Positions 17,177-25,760 of a DNA stretch of 53,967 nucleotides are shown in pieces. Source of the stretch: Prolixibacteraceae bacterium UBA5740. Lineage in GTDB: Bacteria; Bacteroidota; Bacteroidia; Bacteroidales; Prolixibacteraceae. The notes below the pieces were generated by a model. The model was not told where the DNA came from. It saw only the letters and a program-made list of their open reading frames with translations, and searched no databases. How positions within the stretch are numbered: position 1 is the first letter of the stretch; each line of letters starts with the position of its first letter. The stretch covers positions 1 to 53,967 of the forward strand of contig DIFU01000128.1 in the NCBI GenBank assembly GCA_002419285.1, written 5' to 3'. Both the position numbers and the translations under genes were made by a program.

Positions 17177-17320
17177 ATGAAAACTGCAACATTGAAACAG
17201 CCACAATCTGGCTACACAAAGATCGAACTGATAAAGAAAATCGGTTATACATGGATTGCCTATATCATTGGTTCGGGCAAGGAAATCGAGGTTTACGAAG
17301 ACGAATTCGAACTTGATTAA
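17177..17320 (+). CDS. Small protein, first gene of the plus-strand island
   Basis: 47 residues: a Lys-rich start, GYTWIAYIIGSGKEIEVYED in the middle and an acidic end. It is a small beta-type domain of unknown function. The start is set by the promoter 19 bp upstream and by the 9-bp spacing to the next gene. Its codon structure and clean position make it more likely than the overlapping longer frame beginning at 17113. Confidence 0.65.
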   Translation: MKTATLKQPQSGYTKIELIKKIGYTWIAYIIGSGKEIEVYEDEFELD

Positions 17321-17329
17321 AGCCTGGTC

Positions 17330-17524
17330 ATGAAAAAAGTACTTCTCATATTATTCTTTGGCTTTTCAGCTTCACTGACTGCAGCCATTTGCGCTTATTC
17401 CCTGGCATATCACACCGGAAACAAGGATTCTGCACTGGCAATATTTTCAATCGGATTCCTGTCCGGTTGTGCCGGATATTTTGCCGGCAGAGTCATGAGA
17501 AATTTTGTAAAAAGAGAATCATAA
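17330..17524 (+). CDS. Small membrane protein
   Basis: 64 residues with two hydrophobic segments (about 4-25 and 34-53) separated by a polar turn, and a basic C-terminus. Nothing catalytic. It is the second gene of the island with PcfK/PcfJ-like genes, and its function is unknown. Confidence 0.6.
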   Translation: MKKVLLILFFGFSASLTAAICAYSLAYHTGNKDSALAIFSIGFLSGCAGYFAGRVMRNFVKRES

Positions 17525-17543
17525 CAATCAAAATCATTTACCA

Positions 17544-18278
17544 ATGAACGACAGCAATACCAAGATCTACTACACATCCGATTACGGATCCTTTAAGTTT
17601 CTAAGAGGAAACAGGGATTTAAACGAGACCAAGGTCAACCGGATTATAAAGAGCGTCAATGGCGGCCTTAACTTCTTCCGGTATAGCCCAATAATGGTTA
17701 ACGAGGATCACTACATTATCGATGGCCAGCATCGTTTTGTCGTGTGCAAAATGCTCAAACTCCCGGTTTACTTTGTGGTCGTACAGAATTTCAATCTTCG
17801 CCAGATCGCTGAGATCAACAACAATCAAAGCAAGTGGAAAGTAAAGGATTTCATGCACTGCTATATTGATGCCGGAATCAACAAGGAGCATTATCAAATG
17901 CTCGAGTCAATTACCGATGAATACAGAATAAACGTTTCAACCGGCATAAACCTTTTGATGTATGGAAAAGTCGGTACAGGAGGCATGAGTGAGGCCTTCA
18001 GGGATGGAGAATTCAAGGTGAATTATCTGGATTATACCAGATCTCTCCTGGATCATGCAAAGGATTATGAAACCTTTGGCGCCGATTGGAAGTCCAGGGC
18101 TTTTTTGCAAGCCATTGAAAAACTGCTTGCCAGTGAAGCCTATAATCACGACCAGGTGCTGAAGAAACTCGAAGCACATTCTCTCGAAATCGAGAAGCAA
18201 TCCTCATACAAGGAATACCTTCACCACATTGAGGAGCTATACAACCACAGGAACTCAATCCGGAAAATACTGTATTGA
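17544..18278 (+). CDS. ParB/Srx-fold nuclease-like protein
   Basis: 244 residues. The N-terminal ~90 residues have the ParB/sulfiredoxin fold signature, with the motif DGQHR at 60-64 preceded by beta strands (PIMVNEDHYI) and followed by LKLPVYFVVV. The rest is helical. Related proteins occur on Bacteroidota plasmids, integrative elements and phages, often beside PcfK/PcfJ genes. They may bind or cut DNA or hydrolyse nucleotides. There is no ParA partner, so plasmid-type partitioning is unlikely. Confidence 0.75.
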   Translation: MNDSNTKIYYTSDYGSFKFLRGNRDLNETKVNRIIKSVNGGLNFFRYSPIMVNEDHYIIDGQHRFVVCKMLKLPVYFVVVQNFNLRQIAEINNNQSKWKVKDFMHCYIDAGINKEHYQMLESITDEYRINVSTGINLLMYGKVGTGGMSEAFRDGEFKVNYLDYTRSLLDHAKDYETFGADWKSRAFLQAIEKLLASEAYNHDQVLKKLEAHSLEIEKQSSYKEYLHHIEELYNHRNSIRKILY

Positions 18279-18280
18279 CC

Positions 18281-18685
18281 ATGAAAGGAACCGACCAATT
18301 TAAGGCTACGATTGAAAGCTACCTCAAGGGTATGGCATCTAAGGATCCTGAATTTGACAAGAAATTCAAAAGTGAAGGTAAAAGCATCGATGATTGTGTC
18401 ACTTACATCCTTACCACTGTCCAAAAGTCCGGCTGTAACGGATTCACAGACGATGAAGTGTTCGGCATGGCCCTGCATTACTACGATGAAGATAAAATCG
18501 ATATCGGGAAGCCCATCAATTGTAATGTTGTGGTAAACCACACAATCGAGTTGACCGAGGAAGAAAAACAGGAAGCCAGGAAGAAAGCTCTAGATGAAGT
18601 GATGGCCAAGGAAATTAAACGGCTCACAGCAAAGCCAAAGAAGGCAGTTTCCAGCCCAGAAATTCAACAAGCCAGCCTATTCTAA
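18281..18685 (+). CDS. PcfK-like protein
   Basis: 134 residues started at the ATG at 18281, 2 nt after the previous stop. It shows the PcfK pattern: FKATIESYLK, a CVTYILTTVQKSGCNGFTDD core, FGMALHYYDED, then a Lys-rich helical tail. PcfK was first described on the enterococcal conjugative plasmid pCF10 and is widespread on Bacteroidota mobile elements. Its biochemical role is unknown. It is paired with a PcfJ-like gene 2 nt downstream, the usual arrangement. Confidence 0.8.
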   Translation: MKGTDQFKATIESYLKGMASKDPEFDKKFKSEGKSIDDCVTYILTTVQKSGCNGFTDDEVFGMALHYYDEDKIDIGKPINCNVVVNHTIELTEEEKQEARKKALDEVMAKEIKRLTAKPKKAVSSPEIQQASLF

Positions 18686-18687
18686 CC

Positions 18688-19977
18688 ATGAATCCGAAAA
18701 CTAAACAACAAAAGAGGGTAGTTGAACTTAGCGCGAAGCTTAAGCCCATAACCCAAAAGCAGGAGTCCTGGGCATATGAGAACTGCCTGGATCTGTATGC
18801 CGTAAGACATAGGAATACGCTTTATTGCCTTGAGTGTGGTCATTCCTGGAAAGATAAACATGTACTTGAAACCTCAATAATCGGATGCCAATGCCCCAGC
18901 TGTGGCAACAACCTAAAGATGTTTCAAAACTATCGTCCGAATTGCCGGGATTCAGCCTATTTTTCCATCATAACCACCAAGGCTGAATTTCAGGTCGTAA
19001 GAATGTTCTGGGTACAGAAAATCATGAAAAAAGGTGAAAGACCTGTTTATCGCAATTGGGAGGTTATGCAACACTGGATCGATCAACATGGAGAGATAAC
19101 ATCTATGTCAATGAGAGTACAGGGTTTATCACAATATTTTGATCAGTGGATATTTGCAAGCGAGTTGGAAATTAAACCAAAGTTCAACGAATATCAGCGG
19201 TTTCATATCGTGCCTTATAAGATTTATCCATCGAAAAGGATCCTTCCATTGTTCAAACGGAATGGATTCAGGGGCTATTTCTACGATATGACTCCACATC
19301 AGTTTTTGTCAATAATTGTGTCTGACTCCTATGCCGAAACGTTGTTAAAAGCTGGCCAGATATCACTGTTTAAGAGTTATTTGGGAAATAGGCCAAAGGC
19401 AATCAGATCAGCCTGGAATAGCGTCAGGATCTGCATGAGGAATAAGTACATCGTCAAAGATGCCGGTATCTGGCTTGATCACATTGAACTACTTCGGTTT
19501 TTTGGGAAAGACCTGCATAGCCCAAAGTATGTATGTCCGGCTGATTTGGGAGGAGACCATGTCAGGCTTTCACGAAAGAAACATGAAATTGACCGCAAGA
19601 GGCGCCATATGGAACAGCTCGCCAAAATTGAGGCTGAACAAAAGGACTTTGAAGAAAGGATCGGGAAGTTCATGGACCTTGTATTTCAGGATCGTGAAAT
19701 AATAGTCGAGCCGTTGAAAACTGTTGATGAATTCTTCAAGGAAGCGGAAGAGTTGCGGCATTGCGTATTCAGCAATGCATATTACAAGAAGCAGGACTCT
19801 TTGATCCTTTCAGCCAAAATTGACAAAAAGCCAGTTGAAACCATCGAGGTTTCCTTATCAAGGCTGAAGGTAGTTCAGTCGCGCGGGCGAGGGAATATTC
19901 TGACTGCGTATCATGACCGCATTGTCCAGACAGTAAATGCGAATATGCCTGTAATAGCCAAAAGAATTCATTTATGA
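18688..19977 (+). CDS. PcfJ-like protein
   Basis: 429 residues. An N-terminal zinc-ribbon-like part has the pairs CLEC and CPSC (about residues 48-76). The C-terminal ~100 residues match the PcfJ domain (ELRHCVFSNAYY, PVETIEVSL, VVQSRGRGN). PcfJ-like proteins travel with PcfK on conjugative plasmids and integrative elements; their function is unresolved. In this phage they sit inside the structural gene block in the opposite orientation. Confidence 0.8.
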   Translation: MNPKTKQQKRVVELSAKLKPITQKQESWAYENCLDLYAVRHRNTLYCLECGHSWKDKHVLETSIIGCQCPSCGNNLKMFQNYRPNCRDSAYFSIITTKAEFQVVRMFWVQKIMKKGERPVYRNWEVMQHWIDQHGEITSMSMRVQGLSQYFDQWIFASELEIKPKFNEYQRFHIVPYKIYPSKRILPLFKRNGFRGYFYDMTPHQFLSIIVSDSYAETLLKAGQISLFKSYLGNRPKAIRSAWNSVRICMRNKYIVKDAGIWLDHIELLRFFGKDLHSPKYVCPADLGGDHVRLSRKKHEIDRKRRHMEQLAKIEAEQKDFEERIGKFMDLVFQDREIIVEPLKTVDEFFKEAEELRHCVFSNAYYKKQDSLILSAKIDKKPVETIEVSLSRLKVVQSRGRGNILTAYHDRIVQTVNANMPVIAKRIHL

Positions 19978-20210
19978 GTAAACATTCAACACTAATCCAT
20001 GTCCACTTTCATGGCAATGGCCAACACTTCTACTTTGGATCTATCGCGGCCATCTTCCAGTTGTTCAGCCGGGAGGATGTCGGTGTATCCAGGTCAACAC
20101 TTTACACCCATGATCTTGAGCCCGGTAAACCTTATTCAAACCAAAAGTGCACAATCCGAAAGGGCCGCATGTACCGGAAGAAAGGTAACAGAGGCAATGC
20201 CCTGGTGTGA
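19974..20210 (+). CDS. Small protein downstream of the PcfJ-like gene
   Basis: 78 residues, starting in an ATGA overlap with the PcfJ-like stop. HVHFHGNGQHFYFGSIAAI is followed by a basic C-terminus. Small His/Phe-rich proteins of this kind commonly follow PcfJ in Bacteroidota, but I know of no function. Confidence 0.6.
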   Translation: MSKHSTLIHVHFHGNGQHFYFGSIAAIFQLFSREDVGVSRSTLYTHDLEPGKPYSNQKCTIRKGRMYRKKGNRGNALV

Positions 20211-20226
20211 TGCATGTAACTGGTAT

Positions 20227-20234
20227 TAATTTTG
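20227..20234 (+). promoter_or_regulatory. Candidate -7 box for the small gene at 20263
   Basis: TAATTTTG matches TAnnTTTG and lies 28 bp before the ATG at 20263, with GTACG just after it. Prediction only. Confidence 0.45.
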
Positions 20235-20262
20235 TACGTAAAACAACTCAAATTTTAACATC

Positions 20263-20496
20263 ATGAAATACGACAATCTCCGAAATAGGACCATATATGA
20301 TTTCTGTGATGATCCCAAGATCCTGGAAGAAATTGCAATCATTCCAAAGGCGAAATTCTTGGAACTCCTGAATGATGCCCCAATACAGAACGGGTTTAGC
20401 CTTCTGCAACTTGCCGAGATGACCGACAACAAAGAATTGGAGAAAGCTGTCGAGAAGGAATACAAAGAAGATTTCGAAGCATTTTTCAATGAGTAG
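20263..20496 (+). CDS. Small acidic protein of unknown function
   Basis: 77 residues, helical and acidic (LEKAVEKEYKEDFEAFF at the C-terminus). It has its own candidate promoter and ends 21 bp from the convergent MuF gene. A minus-strand frame overlaps it but has no supporting context. Function unknown. Confidence 0.55.
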   Translation: MKYDNLRNRTIYDFCDDPKILEEIAIIPKAKFLELLNDAPIQNGFSLLQLAEMTDNKELEKAVEKEYKEDFEAFFNE

Positions 20497-20517
20497 TGTC
20501 TGAACCGTGCCTAATGG

Positions 20518-22428
20518 TTATATGAATCCGTAAATCTTCATCCAGTTCTCGATCTGCCCTGGAGGATAACCACGACCACACAAATCAACTATCTTGGACA
20601 CCTCTGTTTTGGTGGCCCTTTGTCCGTTGACCTTCTTTAAACCCCCATCAATCAGTCCCTGGACCAAACCATTCTTCTGTATAGTATAGCTTTGATTGAA
20701 TAGGTGATTCTTTACGGTTTCAAGCACCTTGGTTCCATCCAGTTTTAGGGTTTTAATGACAAAATCATAATTTGTCACCATGGCATTATAGCCGGTTGAT
20801 TTTCGATCATCAATGAACTTCGGATGTGGTGTTTTGGCGCACCCCAGCTTTGAATAGAACTCAGGCAATGTTTTCCTTGCTACATATTCATTGGCTAATT
20901 CCATGTATTGAGTCTGAAGTCTTGTCTTGTGAACATTCCCGACCTTATTCCGATTATGGGTTATTTCGTGCCAGTATGTAGCCATTGAGTCTGCCTCTAT
21001 CTCCGTAATGTCCTGTGAACGCCCTTGACCAATTTTTGTCATGGCAGAACGGACGTTTTCCAACCTTTCAGGTTTGAGCCCAATATTCCCATTCAGGTTC
21101 GTCAAGCCATTAATATTTTTGTTTCTGGTAGCTGCCAGCTGGTGGATGCCCCTTTCAAACCATTTATTGGCCAGCTCTGCATTGATTGAATTTATGGAGT
21201 CTGCAACCTCAATCGGATCTTTATATGTTGTCCTTAATGCCGGATGTGGTTTATCGACCTCCTTAGGCTTACTAAGTGGTTTTGGCGTTGGAGGAGGAGC
21301 AATAACCGGCTTGACAACCTTCAACCCACCATCAATTTTTCCACCTTTGAAATTGTCGCGGATAAAGTATGGTGGAGACTTCCAGTTCTGGACCCTTTCC
21401 AGGTTGTTGTCAACCCATCTTTTAAATGCATCCGGGACATCAGTAACTTCGTTCTTTGATGCGAATTTTTTGTACTCGGTACCCTTCAATGCGGCCTTCA
21501 GTTCATTCAGTTCGTCCGTATTGAATTCATCATCATCCATCATTATTGGAACTGCATGGCACCGGCATTGCGGATGCCAGCCTTTAAATCTAAAGGTCTT
21601 GGGATACCTGCCGGCAAGTTCGTCACAGATGTCGACAAATGGCACCCCGTTTAGGGTATGGTTGTTGGAAAGCCTTATTTCATATCCGACAACGAAATCG
21701 AGTTTCTGCCATCGCAGCTGGTCGCTCTCGCGATATGCCATGTTGATTTCGGATCTGGTCAGGCGCATAGCGTTCTTATATGAGCTTCGATATTTCCCTT
21801 GTCCGGGATGATATGATTTGGCCCTTTTCGACAATACCAGGTTGCCGTGCTTATCCCTGACCCTGCGGAACAGCAGGTCAGGATCAACCATAAACTTTCG
21901 TAACTCCCTCTGCAGTCGCTGGGCTGATTTTCCTTCGCCTATGCCTATATCGATGCCGAGCTCCATCTGCTCCTTAAATTGTCCGGTATATTCCCATATT
22001 CGGCCGGATAGGTCCATGCCATTTACCTTGCGCTTCTGGAATGTTTCGAGCGCTTCCAAATTTCGATCCTGCCATTTTTCCATCATGGCCTTGGACACCT
22101 TAGAGGTATTCATGATGTGCGCCAGGAACTCATCATTTTTCCTGCATGCATAAAGCCATTGTTCTCGGGATCCCTTATTGATGACTACCTGCATTTGAAC
22201 AGCAAGATTGTTCACTATCTGCTGGGCAGTTTTCCGGGTTTGGGGATAATCGTCGAATGAGAATGGCTTGTCCGGATTGATGCTTATCCTGGAAGACAAA
22301 TTGGCAAATTCCTGCAGTGCTTTGTTGTACAGCAAATCAATCGCATGGACATAGTTCTCGGATTGACGGTAGTGGTTCAAGTCAAATCCGCGAAGAGAGA
22401 AAGCCGTTTTTCTTCCCTTTTTAGCCAT
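20518..22428 (-). CDS. MuF-type head morphogenesis protein with HExxH peptidase-like C-terminus
   Basis: 636 residues. The first ~370 contain the MuF/SPP1-gp7 domain. Its core (about 230-340) has DFVVGYEIR, DICDELAG, YPKTFRFKGWHPQCRC and DDDEFNTDELNELKAALKG. A proline-rich linker (about 385-405) leads to a C-terminal domain with WHEITHNR at 486-493 and acidic residues at 510 and 514. That is the layout of a zinc metallopeptidase of the HExxH...E type. MuF domains are known to carry effector or toxin domains in temperate phages. Here the extra domain may be a protein injected with DNA or a maturation protease. The gene follows the portal and small zinc-binding genes. The activity is inferred. 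Confidence 0.8.
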   Translation of the reverse strand: MAKKGRKTAFSLRGFDLNHYRQSENYVHAIDLLYNKALQEFANLSSRISINPDKPFSFDDYPQTRKTAQQIVNNLAVQMQVVINKGSREQWLYACRKNDEFLAHIMNTSKVSKAMMEKWQDRNLEALETFQKRKVNGMDLSGRIWEYTGQFKEQMELGIDIGIGEGKSAQRLQRELRKFMVDPDLLFRRVRDKHGNLVLSKRAKSYHPGQGKYRSSYKNAMRLTRSEINMAYRESDQLRWQKLDFVVGYEIRLSNNHTLNGVPFVDICDELAGRYPKTFRFKGWHPQCRCHAVPIMMDDDEFNTDELNELKAALKGTEYKKFASKNEVTDVPDAFKRWVDNNLERVQNWKSPPYFIRDNFKGGKIDGGLKVVKPVIAPPPTPKPLSKPKEVDKPHPALRTTYKDPIEVADSINSINAELANKWFERGIHQLAATRNKNINGLTNLNGNIGLKPERLENVRSAMTKIGQGRSQDITEIEADSMATYWHEITHNRNKVGNVHKTRLQTQYMELANEYVARKTLPEFYSKLGCAKTPHPKFIDDRKSTGYNAMVTNYDFVIKTLKLDGTKVLETVKNHLFNQSYTIQKNGLVQGLIDGGLKKVNGQRATKTEVSKIVDLCGRGYPPGQIENWMKIYGFI

Positions 22429-22603
22429 TTATTCGATGTTTGTAAAACTCACATTCCTTCTCCCAGGATCCGACCTTGTATCCATTTGGGTTTCGAGCCT
22501 TGCTATGGCAGTCAATTAGGAAGTTGTCCACCACGGATCCTCCGAATTCACACTGTTGGCAAAAGACCTTTACTGTCGATTTTGTTTGCTGCTTTCTGGC
22601 CAT
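22421..22603 (-). CDS. Small zinc-binding-like protein between portal and MuF genes
   Basis: 60 residues started at the ATG at 22603, 1 nt after the portal stop. A longer frame overlapping the portal gene is unlikely. Four cysteines (CQQC, C and C with a His nearby) form a plausible single zinc site. The N-terminus is basic. It overlaps the MuF gene by 8 bp. Function unknown; perhaps an assembly factor. Confidence 0.6.
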   Translation of the reverse strand: MARKQQTKSTVKVFCQQCEFGGSVVDNFLIDCHSKARNPNGYKVGSWEKECEFYKHRING

Positions 22604-22604
22604 T

Positions 22605-24080
22605 TTAAGCTTGCGTTGGTTCGAATAAACTGAATGTGTTACGGCTGTTCGATTCCTCGATATATTGCTCGTAATCCTTTTCCGGATCACTCGTCATTGC
22701 CGCTTTCTGGAAGGAGGCTTTTTGGCTCATGACAGGGTTGCCTCCGTTGGCATCCTGCCAGATCTTTATCTCGGCAGCTTCATCGGTGATGATGTAAGGA
22801 GTAATGACAGGCTCGATGATCAGGCTGTCGGCAGCCTTTTCCAGGGAGGTGTTCATTTTTCCTACATATGCCTTGAGTATGTTGATTCGCCTCTGCAGGT
22901 ACTCGTCAAATACCTCCTGATGGTCCGCAACCTTCAGGTGAGCGTCCATGAACAGGAGTTTCAGGGCAATACCGGAAACAGCCCCTATACCCTTAACCGA
23001 ATCAAATGAGATATCGGGTGTCTGGGTCAGGGTATGGGTCATGCGAAGCAATGTATCAATTTCCAACTTGACAGCCTCTGGCGCGTTTTGCCAAGAAAGG
23101 TAAGTGGCTTCTGAATTCTCGTCACCCTCTAGGATTGCGCCTGTTTCACCTTTCTTTGAAAATCCGGTAATTTGTCCCTTTACAAAGATCTTCGGGCTGG
23201 CGTGATAATCGTTGGTATCTGCAAAATTGGAGAGAAGCTTCTCTAGTCTTTCTATCAGGATTTGAACATCGGCCCACTCGGTGTCTGCCTGCCTGCCGAA
23301 TACGATTGGGATTTTCTTAAGAGTGTTCGCAATAGGATATCCTTCTACCATAGAATATCCCTCAGATCCTTGCTCCCATATGTAATGGAATTCATCGGTG
23401 TATGTCTCAAAGTAAGATTTACTTAATCCAGCGTCATTTGATACAGTGAACTCCCTGGAGAATGCAACCATGTCCCCAGATTCATCAAAATATGGATACA
23501 AGGCATCACCCAGGAGAGGGGAGAAGATGGCACACCTGAGCTTGACTTTGCTTTTAAAGCCATATGCGGTGTTGTCCTTTTCAACCGGATACCACAACTC
23601 GGCCACTTCTGTACTACTGAACAGATGTCTTGCCAACCTTCGGTTGAACGATTTATCCTTGATATCATACAGGATCCTTTTGATGGCAGTCATTACAGCC
23701 TTTTCCTGTTCGTTATTTGGGTTGGCATCCAGCTCAACCTCTCTTCCAAAGATGAAGGAAACTGCACGCTTAACGATCAGTTTTTGAAGCGAAAGAGCTA
23801 TCCTTGCAACTGGTTCCATCCTGAATCCAACCTGTTCTCCTCCAGTGACATTAATCACCTTGTCGGTTGAAGCAAACTCTGGGTCGTCGGGATCTATTCT
23901 GACTTTTTTGTCTGGTCGCTTTACCTTATTGAAGACATCATGCGACATTGGATCGAGTTGATCCTTTGCTTTGGTAATATCTGGAAGCTCAATGAATCGT
24001 TTTGATTTAAGCTGTTTAATTACGGAAACATAACTGATCTGTTCTCCATCCTTGGCTTGTGATAAATCTTCGATTTTCAT
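22605..24080 (-). CDS. Portal protein, SPP1 gp6-like
   Basis: 491 residues. The order large terminase, portal, MuF is diagnostic. The sequence has the portal features RMEPVARIALSLQKLIVKRAV, SFIFGREVEL and a long helical stem region with LKLLFMDAHLKV. It forms the dodecameric ring at the capsid vertex through which DNA is packed. A dispersed palindrome lies only 16 bp upstream of its start, so it may begin its own transcript. Confidence 0.85.
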   Translation of the reverse strand: MKIEDLSQAKDGEQISYVSVIKQLKSKRFIELPDITKAKDQLDPMSHDVFNKVKRPDKKVRIDPDDPEFASTDKVINVTGGEQVGFRMEPVARIALSLQKLIVKRAVSFIFGREVELDANPNNEQEKAVMTAIKRILYDIKDKSFNRRLARHLFSSTEVAELWYPVEKDNTAYGFKSKVKLRCAIFSPLLGDALYPYFDESGDMVAFSREFTVSNDAGLSKSYFETYTDEFHYIWEQGSEGYSMVEGYPIANTLKKIPIVFGRQADTEWADVQILIERLEKLLSNFADTNDYHASPKIFVKGQITGFSKKGETGAILEGDENSEATYLSWQNAPEAVKLEIDTLLRMTHTLTQTPDISFDSVKGIGAVSGIALKLLFMDAHLKVADHQEVFDEYLQRRINILKAYVGKMNTSLEKAADSLIIEPVITPYIITDEAAEIKIWQDANGGNPVMSQKASFQKAAMTSDPEKDYEQYIEESNSRNTFSLFEPTQA

Positions 24081-24095
24081 TTTATGCTGAATTTA

Positions 24096-24110
24096 GTATT
24101 ACGGTGATAC
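24096..24110. promoter_or_regulatory. Dispersed palindrome, copy 4 (portal)
   Basis: GTATTACGGTGATAC, 16 bp upstream of the portal start, in the 38-bp gap after the large terminase gene. Confidence 0.7.
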
Positions 24111-24118
24111 ATTATTGA

Positions 24119-25582
24119 TCAAAATAAACCTGCAAGATCCTTGTTTGAAACTCCTTTGGCTCTCTGCTCAACGGTACCGGTAGTTGCATCCTGGGCGTCG
24201 TCATGATCATTCTTGTCAACCTTCATGTAATTTGTCATGGAGTTATAATATTCAGGCCAGCGATGCTCCCATCCTTTCGGGAAGAATACAATATTTTGAA
24301 CGGCCGCGGAATGTGTGAATATGCGAACAACCTTATTTAGCGACTGAAAGAACCATTTGAAGCGGGTAAGATTGTTCCCCATTTCCCGGCAGATCCTTTC
24401 CACAGCCCTGGCAAAGCTCCGGCCTCCGTTGTTGCTCTCAATGATCGCTTTCTGGGTGCCGTGCTTTGTCAACATCTCTGCCGTTTTGCTTTCCGTGTAC
24501 TCCATCGGCTTCTGGGTATAGAGGATATCTTCAACAAAATTGCCAATCTCCGTTTCGGTGTAGAATATGGCACAGAGATAATCATCTCCGGTATCTGCAG
24601 TGTCGATATAGGCCTTTTTGACCGCTTTCGCACTATAGGGTATGGTTTCGTATTCCCTGAAGCCGTTCTCATACATGAGCCCTTCCAATGGCTTTGGATC
24701 TTGCTGGTAGAGTGACTCAAATACGTGGTTGTTCCTTTTTCGGATTGCTTCAAGCTTTTCCAGATTGTGCCTCTCCGGCCATAGCGGTTCACCTTCCTGC
24801 CTTGGATCGTAGTCTGTTGGTTTACCCTGTTTGATGGCCTGATATATGACTACAACCCATCCAGTTGGATTTTTGACTGGATCATATATGCCCTGTTGTT
24901 CAAGCAATCGCCCGGCAAGGTCTTTTTCATGCCATCTGGTAAACACAATCAGCTGCTGGGAGTCATTGTGAAGACGAGTTTCAGCAACCGTGTCGTACCA
25001 GTCCTCAATTGATTCCCGGACAGTTGGGGACCACGCGGTTTTGGCATCCTTGTAGATGTCGTCCATGATCAGCACGTCAACAGGGTCCCCTGTCAATGGA
25101 CCACCAACACCAACGGTTTTAAAACCTCCCCTGTATCCGACAATTTCGCATTCATCCGCATTTCGAAGCCATGATCCTGCGATTGTGGTGACGTTTGACG
25201 CATTAAGAGTTGTTTCCGGGAATATTTCGTGATATTCCTGGGTATCGATGACCCGCTGTATTTCCCGGTTGAATTTACGGGCTTTGGGTGCTGAATAGGA
25301 TACAACGGCAACCTTTGTGTCAGGCTTTTTCCCAAGTATGTATGCAGGCAGCCTGCGGGTTGATCCCTCGGATTTTCCGTGCTGTGGCGGCATGAAGACC
25401 ATTAGCTTTTTGATCCGGCCATCAGCAAAGTCATTGAGAACGCCATAGTATCGCAAATGAAAAGGAGCCGGCTCAAAAGTTGGCATGGTGGCTTTCGTAA
25501 AAGTCAGCAAGCTGGCCCGGCTTTCCCTTGTGAGCCTCTCCTTCAACAGGTTCATGTATGTAACCTTTTCAGCGGTCGTCAT
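24119..25582 (-). CDS. Terminase large subunit
   Basis: 487 residues. The ATPase part has the Walker A-like PPQHGKSE at 65-72, a Walker B-like VDVLIMDD near 170, and the FTRWHEKDL coupling motif near 215. The C-terminal nuclease domain starts with IDTADTGDD (about 328-336), whose Asp is a metal ligand. It drives DNA packaging and cuts the concatemer. It belongs to the family annotated as putative phage terminase with a Terminase_6-type C-terminal domain. The small subunit gene is 3.5 kb away, separated by the tail-fibre gene, which is unusual. Confidence 0.92.
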   Translation of the reverse strand: MTTAEKVTYMNLLKERLTRESRASLLTFTKATMPTFEPAPFHLRYYGVLNDFADGRIKKLMVFMPPQHGKSEGSTRRLPAYILGKKPDTKVAVVSYSAPKARKFNREIQRVIDTQEYHEIFPETTLNASNVTTIAGSWLRNADECEIVGYRGGFKTVGVGGPLTGDPVDVLIMDDIYKDAKTAWSPTVRESIEDWYDTVAETRLHNDSQQLIVFTRWHEKDLAGRLLEQQGIYDPVKNPTGWVVVIYQAIKQGKPTDYDPRQEGEPLWPERHNLEKLEAIRKRNNHVFESLYQQDPKPLEGLMYENGFREYETIPYSAKAVKKAYIDTADTGDDYLCAIFYTETEIGNFVEDILYTQKPMEYTESKTAEMLTKHGTQKAIIESNNGGRSFARAVERICREMGNNLTRFKWFFQSLNKVVRIFTHSAAVQNIVFFPKGWEHRWPEYYNSMTNYMKVDKNDHDDAQDATTGTVEQRAKGVSNKDLAGLF

Positions 25583-25760
25583 GGATTAGAGGATTGCTTG
25601 AAATGTTCAATGTCAGGGTTTATTGGTATATTCATTATATTTATGAAAAATTGATTTATTAAAAACGTTGCATAATTGCTGGATAGTAAGTACTATATAA
25701 TTAATATCTTAATTTTATTAGATTTTCCACCCATCACGCCTTTCGGCATCTAATCGTCAC

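Noticed and set aside
20226..20489. Minus-strand frame of 87 codons opposite the gene at 20263
   Set aside because: Ser/Phe-rich shadow composition, and no room for a promoter in the 21-bp gap to the MuF gene.
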